Below, in pieces: positions 1 through 8,076 of a DNA stretch of 64,000 nt (position 1 is the stretch's first letter; every line of letters starts with the position of its first letter). Source of the stretch: CAWGGS01 sp963822095 (GTDB taxonomy: Bacteria; Desulfobacterota; Desulfobulbia; Desulfobulbales; Desulfocapsaceae); NCBI GenBank assembly GCA_963822095.1, contig CAWGGS010000015.1, positions 1 to 64,000 of the forward strand, read 5' to 3'. Below the pieces are notes generated by a model that was given only the letters and a program-made list of their open reading frames with translations, was not told the DNA's origin and made no database searches. Made by a program: the position numbers and the translations under genes.

Positions 1-11
1 AATCATCTAAA

Positions 12-93
12 AGGCACCTCCCTCAGTAGGTCAGTGGATTACTCCTCTGCTATACTGAAAAGAAAGCTACCAAACTTTCAAAAGGAGGTGCCT
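12..93. repeat. Inverted repeat enclosing the transposase ribosome-binding site
   Basis: AGGCACCTCC at 12-21 is the exact reverse complement of GGAGGTGCCT at 84-93. The second arm contains the transposase Shine-Dalgarno sequence, one base before the ATG. A transcript entering from outside the element would carry both arms and could hide the ribosome-binding site. A transcript starting between them (22-80) would not. This is a known style of transposase control in other IS families; its use here is inference. Confidence 0.6.
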
Positions 94-94
94 C

Positions 95-1114
95 ATGAAA
101 CTATACGCCGGAATCGACCTACATTCAAACAACAATTATTTGGCAGTTATTGATGATCAAGACAAGCGACTCTATCAGAAACGACTCCCCAATAAACCCG
201 ACGTTATTCTGGCTGAACTTGCCCCATTCCATGAACGGATCTCGGGCATCGTTGTGGAATCAACATTCAATTGGTACTGGTTGGTGGACACCCTGATGGA
301 TAATGGGTACAAAACACATCTAGCGAACCCGGCCGCGATTCAGAAATACAAGGGGCTCAAATACAGCAACGATAGCCATGATGCCTTCTGGCTGGCTCAT
401 CTTCTTCGACTGGGAATTCTTCCCGAAGGCTACATTTACCCCAAAGAAGATCGACCGATACGCGATTTACTGCGAAAACGAGGACACCTGGTCCAGTTGC
501 GTACGTCGGTTATCAACAGCCTGCAGGGGATTATCAGCAGAAACTGCGGCTGTAGTTTGAGCGGTAATAAGATCAAACAGGTAAGGGAAAATCATATTGC
601 TCCTCTGTTGGCAGGCCAGGAGGATCTAGAACTGAGTGGTGAGGTGAGCAAGGATGTCATTGATTATCTTTCCCGGCAGATCAGAAAAATAGAAAATGTG
701 GTCTTGGAAAAAGTCACACTACGGAAGTCGTTTCTCGGCCTACAGACCATCCCCGGACTCGGCAAGATCCTCTCCATGACCATTATGCTGGAGACAGGCA
801 ACATAGAACGTTTCCAAAAAGTAGGGGATTTTGCTTCTTATTGTCGCAAAGTTCCGACTGAATGGAAAAGCAACGATGTAAAGAAAGGGAAGGGAAACAG
901 CAAAAACGGCAATAAGTATCTGGCCTGGGCCTTTTCCGAGGCGGCAGAATTTTCCCGTCGCTATGATCAGGCTGCCAGGACATTTTATACTCGTAAAGCC
1001 GGAAAGACCAATAAAATGATCGCCCATAGTTCTCTGGCACACAAGTTGGCCCGGGCTGCTTATTACATCATGAGAGATGGAGTGGAATTCGATCATAAAA
1101 AACTTTTTGCATAA
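95..1114 (+). CDS. IS110-family DEDD transposase
   Basis: This 339-residue protein is a recombinase of the IS110/IS1111 group, which moves a circular double-stranded DNA intermediate under RNA guidance. The N-terminal RuvC-like domain shows the four acidic residues D8 (in GIDLHS), E55 (VVEST), D93 and D96 (NDSHD). The C-terminal Transposase_20 domain shows the IPGLG helix-hairpin-helix-like motif near residue 215, followed by FASYCRKVP and the conserved Gly-Asn-Lys-Tyr-Leu block. The length is typical and the frame is intact, so the gene may be active. The start is secure: AAAGGAGGTGCC precedes the ATG. The Shine-Dalgarno is part of the inverted repeat at 12-93. Confidence 0.93.
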   Translation: MKLYAGIDLHSNNNYLAVIDDQDKRLYQKRLPNKPDVILAELAPFHERISGIVVESTFNWYWLVDTLMDNGYKTHLANPAAIQKYKGLKYSNDSHDAFWLAHLLRLGILPEGYIYPKEDRPIRDLLRKRGHLVQLRTSVINSLQGIISRNCGCSLSGNKIKQVRENHIAPLLAGQEDLELSGEVSKDVIDYLSRQIRKIENVVLEKVTLRKSFLGLQTIPGLGKILSMTIMLETGNIERFQKVGDFASYCRKVPTEWKSNDVKKGKGNSKNGNKYLAWAFSEAAEFSRRYDQAARTFYTRKAGKTNKMIAHSSLAHKLARAAYYIMRDGVEFDHKKLFA

Positions 1115-1116
1115 AA

Positions 1117-1400
1117 TTGGACGGGGCGGTGAACCAGTAGAGGGGTTGGTGAAAACCACCAGATTTGATTGGCAGCCGTCCCGTCCGGTGATTTCTTGTT
1201 GTTTGCCGCCCATGCCGTGAACCATCATAGGGTTGGTTTAAAACCATTTGATCTGTAAGCTGTATACCATTGGACACGGCATGGAACCGCTGATTTTCTG
1301 GACCGCCGAATGGCGGAAGGGGCAGGATGGATGGTAAAACTAACGTTCCATCTCAAGCCTTGATCCTGATGGGTGACTGGTGCGGTGGAGTATTCACCGA
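1117..1400 (+). ncRNA. Candidate bridge/seek RNA of the IS110 element
   Basis: Two stem-internal-loop modules lie in tandem directly after the transposase. Module 1 closes with GGACGGG (1119-1125) and CCCGTCC (1180-1186). Module 2 closes with CATGCCGTG (1211-1219) and CACGGCATG (1275-1283). Each begins its loop with GTGAACCA, has an inner GGTTGGT...AAAACCA hairpin, and continues into an AGAT/TGAT-containing 3' side; the two differ mainly where guide segments would lie. A CCGCC-GAAT-GGCGG hairpin (1303-1316) and a CAGGAT/ATCCTG stem (1323-1368) follow. In IS110-family bridge RNAs two such loops bind target and donor DNA. Which loop plays which role is not known here, and transcription is inferred. 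Confidence 0.55.
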
Positions 1401-1734
1401 CACACAAGATTGAAATACCGGGCGTGGCAAGGAGCTGGGAAACACCTGACTAAATCGACAGTTCAACCTTCGTAAGGAAAAAATTACTTTTTTTCTTGGA
1501 CGGAGAAGTTTATTCATTGACAAGGGGCCTTTTAATGGGTGACCCCCTTGATGACCCCCTTGTACTCCTTGCTGTACAAATCGAAGGGACTAAACTGTTA
1601 CATTTTACGGGTAGTCTTCCAATAATTATTATATTTTCAAGCAACGAGCTTGCCATGCGCCATCTGAAATCCCATTTCTACGCTGGTGATTATTGACCGC
1701 TTTAATCTTCAACCAAAAATCCTATTTTACGCCG

Positions 1735-2811
1735 TTACAGGCACGAATCTCCTGCCTGTTCCAGACCTTCCGAGAGCCCTAACCTCTCCATCATTTCCGT
1801 CTCTTTCAGGTAATGCGCTCGCCCACAGGCAACAGCTTCCACGAGGTCCTTATCGCGGAACAACTCAAGAAGACCTGCTTTCAAGGAGGGGTTAACCATT
1901 AGATTCTTGCAGAGAATGCAGATATTTCCTTTAACGAACGTATCCTGGAGCTGGGCTCCATATCCTCTTTCTTTCAGGAGGTCATAGATTTTTGAAGGTC
2001 CCCATGTCCTTAAAAAGTGGAGGATCGGATGTGTTTCCATCGAATCAAGAATTTCCTTGAGAGTGGACTGAAAAAGATTCCCGAGCAATAATGGATGATT
2101 TTCACGAAGGTTGAATATTGGCCCCATGCAGGGTACCACCCTGCCATCCGGAAATATCACAGGGGTGGCTGCACCTCCACAGGCACCTGTTGGAGGAATG
2201 TCAGTCATGGAATACTGCATGCTGTCCGCCAGTTGCGAGGCCCTCCCTGACGGAAAAGTCGTAATGGTGGTGATGTGTTTGGGATCCATGATCTCAAGCA
2301 GTGGAGTAATGATCTTTTTATATTCCAAAGAGTCTTCGTGATCAGTACAGATGACCACCGTACAAACGAGCTTTAGTTTTTGCGCGGCAAGAACCGCATT
2401 TTTTACCCGTTCCAATGGTATACATTTCTGGTGATATTCATCGGCGCTGATCTGCAGGAAGAGCAGTTCGGGAAAGCTCTCAAGAACTTCAACAGCCCTG
2501 TCATAGGTTGAGGCCCAGTGAGCATTGGTAACCGAAGTTGGAAACAACCCTTTGGACATGGTAAACCTGCATATCTTCCTGAACAATCTGATATCGAAAA
2601 ACGGTTCACCTCCTGTAAAATTAATTGATTTCAGCCGGCCGCCATACTCAGCTGCCTGGGCTATCCAATCGAGCACATTGTCCTCGGTCATGACCTCAGT
2701 TCTGTGAGGTCCGGACTGCACCAGGCAGTGAGGACACGCAACCTGACATTTATACGTCAGGAAGAAACCTATGTTTTCAAGATAGGGTGTTGGGGCTGTT
2801 TGTTCGTCCAT
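1735..2811 (-). CDS. Radical SAM protein with C-terminal Cys-rich (SPASM-like) region, copy B
   Basis: The protein has 358 residues. The radical SAM CX3CX2C motif is C22-C26-C29 (KCQVACPHC), followed by a GGEPF motif near residue 67 that contacts SAM. The C-terminal third holds extra cysteines (GACGG, VVPCMGP, ICILCKN) in the arrangement expected of auxiliary Fe-S clusters. It is a paralogue of the upstream gene, with the motif at identical residues. Its start lies 43 bases inside the end of that gene and is preceded by AAGGTG, which implies translational coupling. Tandem radical SAM/SPASM genes next to a short peptide gene suggest peptide modification. No known maturase subfamily could be named from sequence alone. 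Confidence 0.85.
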   Translation of the reverse strand: MDEQTAPTPYLENIGFFLTYKCQVACPHCLVQSGPHRTEVMTEDNVLDWIAQAAEYGGRLKSINFTGGEPFFDIRLFRKICRFTMSKGLFPTSVTNAHWASTYDRAVEVLESFPELLFLQISADEYHQKCIPLERVKNAVLAAQKLKLVCTVVICTDHEDSLEYKKIITPLLEIMDPKHITTITTFPSGRASQLADSMQYSMTDIPPTGACGGAATPVIFPDGRVVPCMGPIFNLRENHPLLLGNLFQSTLKEILDSMETHPILHFLRTWGPSKIYDLLKERGYGAQLQDTFVKGNICILCKNLMVNPSLKAGLLELFRDKDLVEAVACGRAHYLKETEMMERLGLSEGLEQAGDSCL

Positions 2812-3866
2812 TGTTCCGCACCTTTTGGGGATGAAAAGTCATGGTAGATCTCGTCGTCAGGAATCTCTCCGAGACGCCGCACGCGTTCATCCGCTGTTTT
2901 TTTTATTAAATCCCGGCAGGAGACTCTCTCCAAGACGATGTTTAGCAGATCCGGGTCGTCAGCCATGGCATAACAAAGCGCGCATGAGCCGAATTTTATA
3001 TATTGCCCCAGATCAATGCGTTTCGTGGAGGTCTGCCTCAGTTCATCAAGAAGATACTGCTGCCCAAAACATCGCATAATGTGTAAAAAATTTTCACGTT
3101 CTCCATTTTGCAGAATTTCTGCCAGGGAGCTGGTATTGAGGTTCCCCGGCTGCAAGGGATGGCTGCCGCATGGGATCATCCCCATGCACGACATCACGCG
3201 TCCGTCTGGGAAAATAATGGGAAAATCCGCCCCGAGACAGGGGCCGTTCGTCTTGTGATCTTCAGAGATCGTAAATGTGCTGTCGGCAAGAAACCTCCCC
3301 CTACCGACAGGGAGAACAGAGGTAATACGTAACTGATCGAGATCAACTTCCTCATCCAGTCCAGCCAATGATTCCAGCAAATCCTCCCTGCTTTCTATAC
3401 AGATTGCAATATTGAAGGGGATATTCTTCTTTTTTGCTGCAACAGCGGCATTTCTGATTTTCTCGATCGGGATGAAACGTCTGTGATACCTATCAGTACT
3501 CAGGCTGAGCACATCAATTTGTGGGTAGCGCTCAAGCATTTCTTCTGCGGCTTTAACTGAGCGAGCCCAGAAACCATTTGTTATGACGACAGATATAAGG
3601 CCCAGAGAATCATTGGTTTCCAGAATGGTCGTCAAGAGCGAAGGTGCGTAAAACGGTTCTCCACCTGTTATGATAATCGATCCAATTGTGCCCGATCCAT
3701 ATCGGGCACACTGACGAAGCCAGTCCACTACCTTTTCAAGGGACATTTCTTCCACTCTTTGCGGACCTGCGTCAATGATACAATGGGCGCACCGTATCGG
3801 ACATCTGGCTGTTATTGAAAATCCTATTGCGGTCCGGAATATATTCTTTCTGGTAGGCTCCGACAT
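2769..3866 (-). CDS. Radical SAM protein with C-terminal Cys-rich (SPASM-like) region, copy A
   Basis: The protein has 365 residues. C22, C26 and C29 (RCPIRCAHC) bind the SAM-cleaving 4Fe-4S cluster and GGEPF follows at about residue 68. The C-terminal half has GPCLGAD, a VMSCMGMIPC block and a late CALC, which are candidates for auxiliary cluster ligands. It is the middle gene of a leftward operon: the 71-residue peptide gene ends 69 bases upstream and copy B overlaps its 3' end. Family knowledge: SPASM-type radical SAM enzymes commonly modify ribosomal peptides or activate enzymes such as sulfatases. No sulfatase is nearby, so the adjacent peptide is the natural candidate substrate; that link is inference. 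Confidence 0.85.
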   Translation of the reverse strand: MSEPTRKNIFRTAIGFSITARCPIRCAHCIIDAGPQRVEEMSLEKVVDWLRQCARYGSGTIGSIIITGGEPFYAPSLLTTILETNDSLGLISVVITNGFWARSVKAAEEMLERYPQIDVLSLSTDRYHRRFIPIEKIRNAAVAAKKKNIPFNIAICIESREDLLESLAGLDEEVDLDQLRITSVLPVGRGRFLADSTFTISEDHKTNGPCLGADFPIIFPDGRVMSCMGMIPCGSHPLQPGNLNTSSLAEILQNGERENFLHIMRCFGQQYLLDELRQTSTKRIDLGQYIKFGSCALCYAMADDPDLLNIVLERVSCRDLIKKTADERVRRLGEIPDDEIYHDFSSPKGAEQWTNKQPQHPILKT

Positions 3867-3935
3867 CTTATCCTCCCGGTATCTGGACAGAGACAGGAGC
3901 AGACCTTAAATGTTCCTGTCTCTGCTCAACAGCGG

Positions 3936-4151
3936 TTAAAATCTTATCCGTGCCACTCCTGCCTGTACGTATTCATTCACCAGACCTTCCATGAATTTTT
4001 TGTCCTCAAGCTTGGCAGAAATAACATGTTGTATTGCTTTGAGATCAGCAGGCATTGTGCCTTTCTCGTTGGCCAGGATTTTATGCATTGCCTCTTTATC
4101 AACAAAGAGATCGGTATATTTTACAGATACTCTTTTCATTATTTCTTTCAT
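3936..4151 (-). CDS. Small 71-residue peptide, candidate substrate of the radical SAM pair
   Basis: The first gene of the radical SAM operon encodes a highly charged 71-residue protein with no cysteine, no signal peptide and no membrane segment. A helical, Lys/Glu-rich body (residues 1-58) ends in a short tail, EYVQAGVARIRF. The size, the position before two maturase-like genes and the leader-plus-tail appearance fit a RiPP precursor. An accessory subunit remains possible. The start is supported by AAAGGGGACC upstream of the ATG, although a second ATG follows four codons later. I do not recognise the family. Confidence 0.6.
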   Translation of the reverse strand: MKEIMKRVSVKYTDLFVDKEAMHKILANEKGTMPADLKAIQHVISAKLEDKKFMEGLVNEYVQAGVARIRF

Positions 4152-4889
4152 TTTGTGGTCCCCTTTGGTGTGATATTGAAGTTGTTACCTCTATAGTGGG
4201 TGAAATCTACACCTCCTCTCAATTTCCCATTGCAATCACCCCCTTTTTACCCGGCCTGGACGACATGAAATAAGAAAAACTGTCACATCCAGGCATAACG
4301 GATGTCTTTCAAGAAAAGTCTATTCTGAGATACTGGGTTAACTAGATGGCCTGTGATGAAGAGTGTACCGACAGAGTATCCGGTTCTCTTTCCTGACTGT
4401 AAAGGAGTCTTCTTACATTTATCTTACAAACATCAGGTGCGAATGGAATTCCGGCCGAAGTCTTATAATAAGTTAGGGAGCAACGTGTTGAAAATGAACC
4501 AAAAGATTTGCCTCAAAAAAATAATCCTTTTGGGGAGAGGATAAAAAAAAAGGTGGCGGCCGAGTGTTCTCAGAGCGAAAGAGACTCCGCATCTAAATAG
4601 GGGGGTCAAATCTTCTTTTGGCTCTTTTGTCAAGTGGTTTCTTTAGACCAATAGTAGGAGATGAAGATACCCTCACCTTTTAAACTTGCTGATTTATGGG
4701 GACAAACGATGGCCAGGCTTTCCGTATAGGTGTTTTGTCTTGTATTAAATGCCCATTTACCAAGAATTATATTTGCTTGGCTGTTCCTGTAATCCCGCCA
4801 ACGGCTCATCTTGCAAAAATTATTGAGCACAATTACTGTGTCAAAGTAATCTCAGGTCAAAAAAAGTAAATATCAGGAGTAACTGCGCA
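4152..4889. other. Intergenic region, no convincing gene
   Basis: These 738 bases separate the divergent radical SAM operon and the thioesterase gene. The first 100 bases should hold the leftward promoter of the peptide operon. Short open frames at 4353-4544 (+) and 4630-4830 (-) lack a good ribosome-binding site and show no family signature. The region is AT-rich, with an A-run around 4545-4552. I see no terminator hairpin or RNA motif that I can defend. Confidence 0.5.
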
Positions 4890-5324
4890 ATGGCAACTGA
4901 GGAACATTTCAGGAAATTGGAAAATATGATGCATTCAGCACCATTCGTGAAACTGACTGGTGCAAAAGTTGTGGTAACCAAAGGAGAGGCGCATATCACG
5001 TTACCTGTGCGACCGGACTTCTTTCATGCGGCTGGTGCCATGCATGGGGCGTTATATTTTCTCGCATTGGACAATGCAGCTTTTTTTGCTGCAAATTCTT
5101 TGGTTGAGGATGTTTTTGTATTAACAACCAGCTTTACGACCTATATTACCCGTCCTGTGTCGGAAGGAACAGTAATGGCAGTCGGCAAGGTTGTTAACCA
5201 GAATCGTACTCAGTTTATTGCTGAGTCAGTTCTCTTTGATTCGGAAAATAGAGAGATTGCAAGAGCTAGCGGAATTTTTGTAAGAAGCAAAATCCTCCTC
5301 TCTGACAAAATAGGGTATAAATAG
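4890..5324 (+). CDS. PaaI-type hotdog-fold thioesterase
   Basis: The 144-residue protein fits the hotdog-fold acyl-CoA thioesterase group (PaaI/YiiD-like), enzymes that hydrolyse CoA thioesters. The hallmark helix is seen as AAGAMHGALYFLALDNAAFF at residues 47-66, where the His-Gly and the downstream Asp correspond to the active-site region. The strands that follow (FVLTTSFTTYITRP, GTVMAVGKVVNQNRT, FIAESVLFDSENREIARASG) fit the five-stranded sheet. The length is typical. The start is the ATG after AGGAG, with a somewhat long 11-base spacing. It appears to be a single-gene unit. The substrate is not predictable. Confidence 0.85.
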   Translation: MATEEHFRKLENMMHSAPFVKLTGAKVVVTKGEAHITLPVRPDFFHAAGAMHGALYFLALDNAAFFAANSLVEDVFVLTTSFTTYITRPVSEGTVMAVGKVVNQNRTQFIAESVLFDSENREIARASGIFVRSKILLSDKIGYK

Positions 5325-5523
5325 GAAGAAACGCTAGGTCGATATGTGTGCCCAGGTAATACGATACGCTCTAAGCTAATCTTCTATTACGATCTGTAAC
5401 AAAAACAGAAGCATCCGGTTTACGCATTTGACTGGATATGATTTTCAACCAATTTTCTCAACACCGCTTTCACCAGATAAACGGGTGAAGGCGGTGTATG
5501 TGTCGAAAAAAGGGAATCCCATC

Positions 5524-6147
5524 ATGAAGTTTGAGTGGAGAAAACAAGAAAAATATATCTACTTGCCGCCCAATAAGCCAGTTGAAATTGATATTCCTAA
5601 ATTCAAATATTTTAGTATATATGGAAGTGGCAACCCCAACAGTCCATTTTTCGGAGAATGCATTGAGGCGTTATATGCTGTCTCATACGTTATCAGGATG
5701 TCATATAAAAAAGGGCTTCAACCAGAAGATTTCTTTGAATATACAGTATACCCTCTAGAAGGGGTCTGGGATCTTTCAGAAAAAGCTAAAGAATCATTTG
5801 ATGGTACGATAGATAAAAACGAACTTGTTTTTAACCTAATGATTAGACAGCCAAATTTTGTTTCTAGTGAGTTTGCTAAGCAAGCAATAGAAATGGCAAA
5901 AAAGAAAAAATCCAATCCTCTTATAGATGAGCTTGTTTTCACCGAAGTGTCAGACGGTAAATGTATTCAGATGATGCATCTTGGTAATTACGACAGTGAA
6001 CCGGAGTCTTTCAGAATTATGGAAGAATTTTGTTCACAAAAATCTTTAAAAAGAAAAACAAAGCAGCATAAGGAAATATATATTTCAGACCCAAGAAAAA
6101 TAACTCCCAAAAAACTAAAAACCGTTTTACGCTTCGAAGTTGAATAA
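5524..6147 (+). CDS. GyrI-like small-molecule-binding domain protein
   Basis: This 207-residue protein resembles stand-alone GyrI-like/AraC effector-binding proteins, which bind small hydrophobic molecules and have no DNA-binding domain here. Family hallmarks are the opening MKFEWRKQEK, IPKFKYFSIYGSGNPNS (about residues 26-42) and the ALYAVSYVIRMSYKKG block (about 52-67). The frame is open upstream to a TTG at 5428, but those 32 residues are not family-like, so the ATG at 5524 is chosen. The region is AT-rich. Immediately downstream lie the remains of a transposase gene. Confidence 0.8.
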   Translation: MKFEWRKQEKYIYLPPNKPVEIDIPKFKYFSIYGSGNPNSPFFGECIEALYAVSYVIRMSYKKGLQPEDFFEYTVYPLEGVWDLSEKAKESFDGTIDKNELVFNLMIRQPNFVSSEFAKQAIEMAKKKKSNPLIDELVFTEVSDGKCIQMMHLGNYDSEPESFRIMEEFCSQKSLKRKTKQHKEIYISDPRKITPKKLKTVLRFEVE

Positions 6148-6162
6148 AAAATCGCATATCAA

Positions 6163-6615
6163 ATCGCTCAACCTGACCCCAAGAAGTGTGTCGATTTGAA
6201 GCGGATGGGACAGCGTTGTGTCCAATATGTCAATCGAACCTATACGCGCAGCGGAACATTATAGGAGAGACGCTAACGTTCAAGCATAGTTCAACAGGAA
6301 GAATATCTTTTTACGTGTCAGCGATATATTGAGATGAATCCGGTGAGAGCTGGAATGGTAAAGCATCCTGGAGAGTATCGGTGGTCAAGTTACCGGATAA
6401 ACGCCTAAGGCGAGAAATCCGACATGCTAATACCCCATGAACTTTACCGCAGTTTGGGAAACAGCAATGAGAAAAGGCAGATGACATATAGGGTGTTTTT
6501 TCATCATGAACTTGAGCCTGTAATTCTGGATAGAATCAGGAAGGAAACCAATGGTAACTTCGCATTAGGCACCGATAGATTTTCCGAGGAGGTAAGCAAA
6601 GTACCTGCTCGATGA
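6163..6615 (+). pseudogene. Decayed REP-associated tyrosine transposase (RAYT, Y1 type)
   Basis: One frame (that of 6199 and 6424) reads through recognisable RAYT sequence interrupted by three stops. It gives KRMGQRCVQYVNRTYTRSGT (6199-6258), then a TAG where Trp of the TLWEGR motif is expected. Next comes SSIVQQEEYLFTCQRYIEMN and PVRAGMVKHPGEYRWSSYR (to about 6403), and after a TAA the tail that begins MLIPHELYRSLG and includes GNFALGTDRF. The N-terminal third, with the HUH motif, is missing. The stops are at about 6259, 6271 and 6406. It is a dead gene. RAYTs are domesticated IS200-like enzymes tied to REP palindromes, and REP-like palindromes occur elsewhere in this window. Confidence 0.85.
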
Positions 6616-6786
6616 GTCTCTCCCGGCAAAGCAGGTCGGCCGAGAAAAAGCAGTGGTAAGGTAAAATACTGGTTTGTCTTCAATTCTTACAATTTCTTAC
6701 TTCTGATCCTTGCCCCGGTCGGCCGGTTCTGTGCCAGCCTGGGGCAGGATTGAAGAATTTCAGTGCCTGAATGGAGGAGTGATGCA

Positions 6787-8076
6787 ATGAAAAACGTCTG
6801 GTGGATGGTCCTTTGTGCTTTGTTGTATAGCGCTCCGCTGTTTGCCGCCGGTGTGCCTTACGATTACCCCTTTGTCGATCCTCTACAGGCCACGGTCATC
6901 GGCACCCCCAAGGCGTATCAGCCCGATCTGCCCAAAGACATCCCCAAGAAAATCTTCAAGGTAGATGTCATGCCAGACCGGGACATCCCCGACGTCTTCT
7001 GGTATGAGAAGGAAATGAAATTCTCTTTGGTCTATCAGGATCACAAGGCGCCCCTGATTTTCATCATTGCCGGGACTGGGGGGGATTTCGACACCGGCAA
7101 GATCAAAGTGATGCAGCGCGCCTTTTATCAGGCCGGCTTCCATGTTATCGCGCTGTCATCTCCAACCTATATGAATTTCATCATTACCGCCTCGCAGGGC
7201 ATGGTGCCTGGTGACCTGCGCGAGGACGCCCGGGACCTTTATCATGCGATGAGTCTGGCCTGGCAAACGGTTCAGAAAAAAATCGAAGTGAGCAAATTTT
7301 ATCTGACCGGCTACAGTCTTGGCGGAATCGAGTCAGCCTTTGTTTCGCTTCTCGATGAAAAAAGACAACAGTTCAACTTTCAAAAGGTCCTGATGATCAA
7401 TCCGCCGGTCAGTCTCTACAACTCGGTCTCCATCCTGGATCATCTGCTTAAAGACAATATCCCTGGCGGTCCTGAGCATTTCAATACTTGGTTCAAAGGG
7501 GTCATGAACAACCTGGCGGACGTCAACAAGAAACTGGACCTGTTTAAATTGAGCGGTGACGTTCTCTACACCATTTATAAAAAATATCCTCCCACGGACA
7601 AATTCCTGTCCGCACTTATCGGCACCTCTTTCCGCATCTCCTCCTCCAATATGATCTTCACCATGGATGTCATGAACGGCGGCGGCTACATTGTCCCCCG
7701 TGGTCTGAAACTCACGCCCTACACGTCACTGACCGACTATGCAATCGTCGCGCAAAACACGCAATTCGTCGATTACTTTCATGAATACTTCTATCCCCAC
7801 TTCCGCGCACTGGACAACGGCCTCACCGAACAGGAATTGAAGCATCGGGAAAGCCTTAAGAGTATCGAATCCTATCTGCGCAACAATAAGAAAATCGGTC
7901 TCATCCACAATGAAGACGACATCATCATGGCTCCCGGCGAAGTCGACTGGCTCAAGGGTGTCCTGGGCTCCCGGGCCACAATTTTCCCCAACGGGGGGCA
8001 CTGCGGAAATATGAGCCACTATGTGAATGTGGCCAAGATGATTTCATTCTTTAAAAAAGGGAGTGGGGCACCATGA
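6787..8076 (+). CDS. Secreted alpha/beta hydrolase encoded with MlaA
   Basis: The protein has about 429 residues. A signal peptide is clear (MKNVWWMVLCALLYS, cleavage near LFAAG), so it is periplasmic. The nucleophile elbow GYSLGG (Ser about residue 177) and an oxyanion-type AGTGGD (about 95-100) support the alpha/beta-hydrolase fold. A late Asp (HNEDD) and His (NGGHCG) could complete the triad. The ATG at 6787 with GAGGAG upstream is preferred to an earlier frame start at 6763. The stop overlaps the mlaA start (ATGA), so the two are translationally coupled. This suggests a role in outer-membrane lipid handling alongside MlaA; the substrate is unknown. Confidence 0.8.
   Translation: MKNVWWMVLCALLYSAPLFAAGVPYDYPFVDPLQATVIGTPKAYQPDLPKDIPKKIFKVDVMPDRDIPDVFWYEKEMKFSLVYQDHKAPLIFIIAGTGGDFDTGKIKVMQRAFYQAGFHVIALSSPTYMNFIITASQGMVPGDLREDARDLYHAMSLAWQTVQKKIEVSKFYLTGYSLGGIESAFVSLLDEKRQQFNFQKVLMINPPVSLYNSVSILDHLLKDNIPGGPEHFNTWFKGVMNNLADVNKKLDLFKLSGDVLYTIYKKYPPTDKFLSALIGTSFRISSSNMIFTMDVMNGGGYIVPRGLKLTPYTSLTDYAIVAQNTQFVDYFHEYFYPHFRALDNGLTEQELKHRESLKSIESYLRNNKKIGLIHNEDDIIMAPGEVDWLKGVLGSRATIFPNGGHCGNMSHYVNVAKMISFFKKGSGAP

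Larger units (their letters stand above)
1..1480 (+). mobile_element. IS110-family insertion sequence (ends not defined)
   Basis: A DEDD transposase gene is followed by about 360 bases of structured non-coding DNA, the layout of the IS1111 branch of the IS110 family, in which the guide RNA lies downstream of the transposase. The element has no obvious long terminal inverted repeats and no target duplication, as is usual for this family, so its ends cannot be set from one copy. The left end lies in the first 94 bases or before the window. The right end is somewhere near 1450-1500, where a short stem (CCTT-CGT-AAGG) precedes a T-rich run. The coordinates given are a best guess. Confidence 0.7.

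Noticed and set aside
740..1228. 162-codon minus-strand frame across the transposase end and the guide-RNA region
   Set aside because: It is antisense to the transposase and runs through the structured RNA region; no protein family is visible.
4353..4830. Short frames at 4353-4544 (+) and 4630-4830 (-)
   Set aside because: No ribosome-binding site and no family signature in an AT-rich gap.
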